Source: an uncultured Bacteroidota bacterium
GTDB taxonomy: Bacteria > Bacteroidota > Bacteroidia > Chitinophagales > Chitinophagaceae
Assembly: GCA_902826165.1 (NCBI GenBank)
Contig: CADEDV010000005.1
Span: forward strand, 80,381 to 131,620
Direction of reading: 5' to 3'
Length of the DNA stretch: 51,240 bases
The position numbers and the translations under genes were made by a program. Positions within the stretch are counted from its first letter, which is position 1; each line of letters begins with the position of its first letter. The notes under the pieces are model-generated. The model saw nothing but the letters and a program-made list of their open reading frames with translations. It made no database searches and was not told the DNA's origin. This document shows, in pieces, positions 49,408 to 51,240 of this stretch.

Positions 49408-51240
49408 TTAAAAAGCTTTACCGGCAGGTGCGATTATCTTTTCGATCATCAGCATTTTGCCATCATATGTCATTCCTTCCACCACTACTTTAAAACTTTT
49501 TGTCCTGTCTGTATTATAAAAGGTAAATGGAATTTTTGCATTCACTCCTGCTATATTGATATCCGGCTTCCATAAAAGAGTCATCCGCTGATCAGGCTTG
49601 TCGTTATTTTTTACCGGGACTTTATAGTCTGGTGAGTAAAATTCTTTGATGACAGTATAGCCGTTGATACTCATGACTTCCCCGGCAGTTGGTACAGACT
49701 GTATAAAATCTGAGCCACGCTTTGTGTAAATAGCCAGCACACCTCCTGCACCGTTGCCGCTTGCTCCTGCAAAAGAACTAAATACTTTGACCATTGCTAC
49801 CTGGTTAGCGGGGATTGTAGCAATTACACTGGTTGATGTTTCGATCTCGTCAAGAAATACAACCATTGATATGTTCCCTAATGTGCTGATTGTTGGATTT
49901 TGCCTGTAAAATAATTTATATGTATTAAGAGGATCCGGCATTTGTTCATCTGTAGTATTAGGTTCAATAATTGTAAGACCAGGAACTCTTGAACGTAAAT
50001 AATCAAAAATATTGGGGTAGGGTGTTAAATCCTCTTCCAGGAAATTTAATTTTCTTACTGCATCGCCAGCAAATAATCCATTCACATATTTTCCTTCAAA
50101 CTCTTCCAACTTGGTTTTAATAATACCTTTAACAGTCACACCTTCAAGTATGACTCCTTTTTCATTTGTAAACCGGGAATAGTCATCGACCATTTTCTTT
50201 TTTACCTCTTGCGGCCTCTTGTCATTTGTTGCATAATAATTCGTCCAATCCCTTGCAGGAATAAACAAGCCATTTCGCAATGAATCCGTATCAGGTTTTA
50301 TATCCACAAACCTGCTTTTCTTCCCCCGGATATCACTGAATAATACGCTGGCCTTTCCAAAAAAGATAAGCGAATCGATGCTGTATCTTCCATTTGCATC
50401 TGTTTTTATCAGCTGAGCAGTTTTGCTGGAATCAGCTGCCACGATATACAGCAACAGGTCTTTTTCTGCAAAAGGTTTTTTGGTTCCTTCAAGGTTCACC
50501 TGTCCGGATAAGGTAATGTATCCTGCGTCCTTGTATCGGTTTACCGGCAAATGGTCTTTCACCAGTTCCTCCCATTTGAACCTTCGCCAGCCATTGGTCA
50601 TCATCAGCAGGTCTATTGCATACTTAACAGAATCATTAGTCGAAGAAAAATAATAGGCGGGATTGTGAACATACCCTTTGAGATCAGAAGTGAGTAATAG
50701 AGATGAATAAATATTCTGTTCTCGTTGTAAATGACTTTCAAAAGCTGCATCAGTGACGGCCACTGAAAAATTACCTTTCACCGTATCCGCAAATGACAGT
50801 GTAAAATGATTTTTGCCCCGGCTGTTGATATTAATGGTATCAGCTATCAGCTGAGCAGCTTGAATATACTCTTTGTTATCAATAAAACTCAGCCTTTCAG
50901 CTAATGGCAGTCCATCTTTATTAAAAACAGTTATATGCAAAATACCTGAAGAAAGATTATTGGTTTTGATCAGCCCGCTGAGTGCAGCTACTCCTTCTTT
51001 CAGCAGTTGTTTGAAAACTACGTTGTGCTGCATCTGCCCGAGAATATATGCGGAACTAAAGACAGGGTCTTTTTTAGGCTGGAAGATCTCGAAATGAATA
51101 CCATCATCTCCTGTCAGCAGCCGAAAGACAACTCCCTTATCTATCACTTTGGGTAGCTCGTATTTTTGCCCGGATACATCATTTTCCAATTGCACATAAT
51201 AGCCGGTATTTTCAGCTTTGCTGATATCGATCATTCCCAT
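49408..51240 (-). CDS. TonB-plug/MG-domain protein, 5' end outside the window
   Basis: C-terminal 610 residues of a larger protein; the frame is still open at the window edge, so the visible Met is not taken as the start. Macroglobulin-like beta domains (about 1-240) are followed by a carboxypeptidase-regulatory-like segment (about 255-320, ITLSGQVNLEGTKKPFAEKDLLLYI). A TonB-receptor plug follows (about 385-520, YPNIFDYLRSRVPGLTI, VVFLDEIETS, GAGGVLAIYTKRG). No barrel follows, so it is not a transporter by itself. Such proteins are common in Bacteroidota; function unknown. Confidence 0.75.
   Translation of the reverse strand: MGMIDISKAENTGYYVQLENDVSGQKYELPKVIDKGVVFRLLTGDDGIHFEIFQPKKDPVFSSAYILGQMQHNVVFKQLLKEGVAALSGLIKTNNLSSGILHITVFNKDGLPLAERLSFIDNKEYIQAAQLIADTININSRGKNHFTLSFADTVKGNFSVAVTDAAFESHLQREQNIYSSLLLTSDLKGYVHNPAYYFSSTNDSVKYAIDLLMMTNGWRRFKWEELVKDHLPVNRYKDAGYITLSGQVNLEGTKKPFAEKDLLLYIVAADSSKTAQLIKTDANGRYSIDSLIFFGKASVLFSDIRGKKSRFVDIKPDTDSLRNGLFIPARDWTNYYATNDKRPQEVKKKMVDDYSRFTNEKGVILEGVTVKGIIKTKLEEFEGKYVNGLFAGDAVRKLNFLEEDLTPYPNIFDYLRSRVPGLTIIEPNTTDEQMPDPLNTYKLFYRQNPTISTLGNISMVVFLDEIETSTSVIATIPANQVAMVKVFSSFAGASGNGAGGVLAIYTKRGSDFIQSVPTAGEVMSINGYTVIKEFYSPDYKVPVKNNDKPDQRMTLLWKPDINIAGVNAKIPFTFYNTDRTKSFKVVVEGMTYDGKMLMIEKIIAPAGKAF

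Noticed and set aside
1-51240. CRISPR array, tRNA, rRNA, insertion sequence or prophage
   Set aside because: No regularly spaced repeats, no cloverleaf or rRNA sequence and no transposase, integrase or phage structural gene recognised.

Overview
The window reads as chromosome from a Bacteroidota bacterium, most likely family Chitinophagaceae. The evidence is a SusC/SusD glycan-uptake pair, exported proteins whose signal peptides end in Ala-Gln or Ser-Gln, Bacteroidota-type promoters (TAnnTTTG at -7, no consistent Shine-Dalgarno), a bacterial geranylgeranylglyceryl-phosphate synthase, a large B12-dependent ribonucleotide reductase and a DUF2795 protein. I see no insertion sequences, phage genes, tRNA, rRNA or CRISPR. 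The genus call is inference.

Layout. (1) 1-2974: two ClpP protease paralogues followed by the unfoldase ClpX. (2) 2975-3471: a long inverted repeat, a 47-residue protein, a 41-residue lipoprotein and a cluster of GGTAT/ATACC elements. (3) 3472-29299, all on the minus strand: a polysaccharide utilization locus. In transcription order it encodes SusC, SusD, an IPT-domain surface glycan-binding lipoprotein, GH26 mannanase, a sodium/sugar symporter, GH130 mannosyl-glucose phosphorylase, a cellobiose/mannobiose 2-epimerase, a GH51-like lipoprotein, GH31 with a PA14 insertion, GH2, GH3, a CE2-type acetylesterase, GH27 alpha-galactosidase, an aldo/keto reductase and a GH5 endo-glycanase. A divergent cupin/AraC regulator lies at 29517-30395. 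(4) 30483-51240: mostly core genes. These are nrdJ, a DUF2490 protein, a methyltransferase, a GGGP synthase, two TonB-C-like proteins, a deoxynucleoside kinase, trpS, gatC, two LolD-like ATPases, a PduO-type adenosyltransferase, a DUF2795 protein, fabI, two small membrane proteins, recN, a zinc-ribbon coiled-coil protein, a Nif3-like protein, a YitT-family membrane protein, a DinB-like protein and the 3' part of a TonB-plug protein cut by the window end.

How the locus probably works. Surface lipoproteins and SusC/D capture an acetylated, galactose-decorated beta-mannan or glucomannan. GH26 and GH5 cut the backbone, CE2 removes acetyl groups, and GH27, GH2, GH31 and GH3 strip side chains and terminal glucose. 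The symporter imports disaccharides, and the epimerase and GH130 phosphorylase convert mannobiose to mannose-1-phosphate and glucose in the cytoplasm. A PA14-type GH31 resembling alpha-xylosidases, together with GH2 and a GH51-like enzyme, is more usual in xyloglucan loci. The substrate may therefore be a mixed or patterned hemicellulose such as beta-galactoglucomannan, or a mannan/xyloglucan mixture.

Regulatory structure stands out. The susC/araC intergenic region has two pairs of perfect direct repeats. The GH26 leader has interleaved inverted repeats that could form a pseudoknot. The symporter operon starts from a fused terminator-promoter. gatC, yitT and trpS appear to be leaderless or nearly so, and the nrdJ upstream region has a perfect DnaA box.
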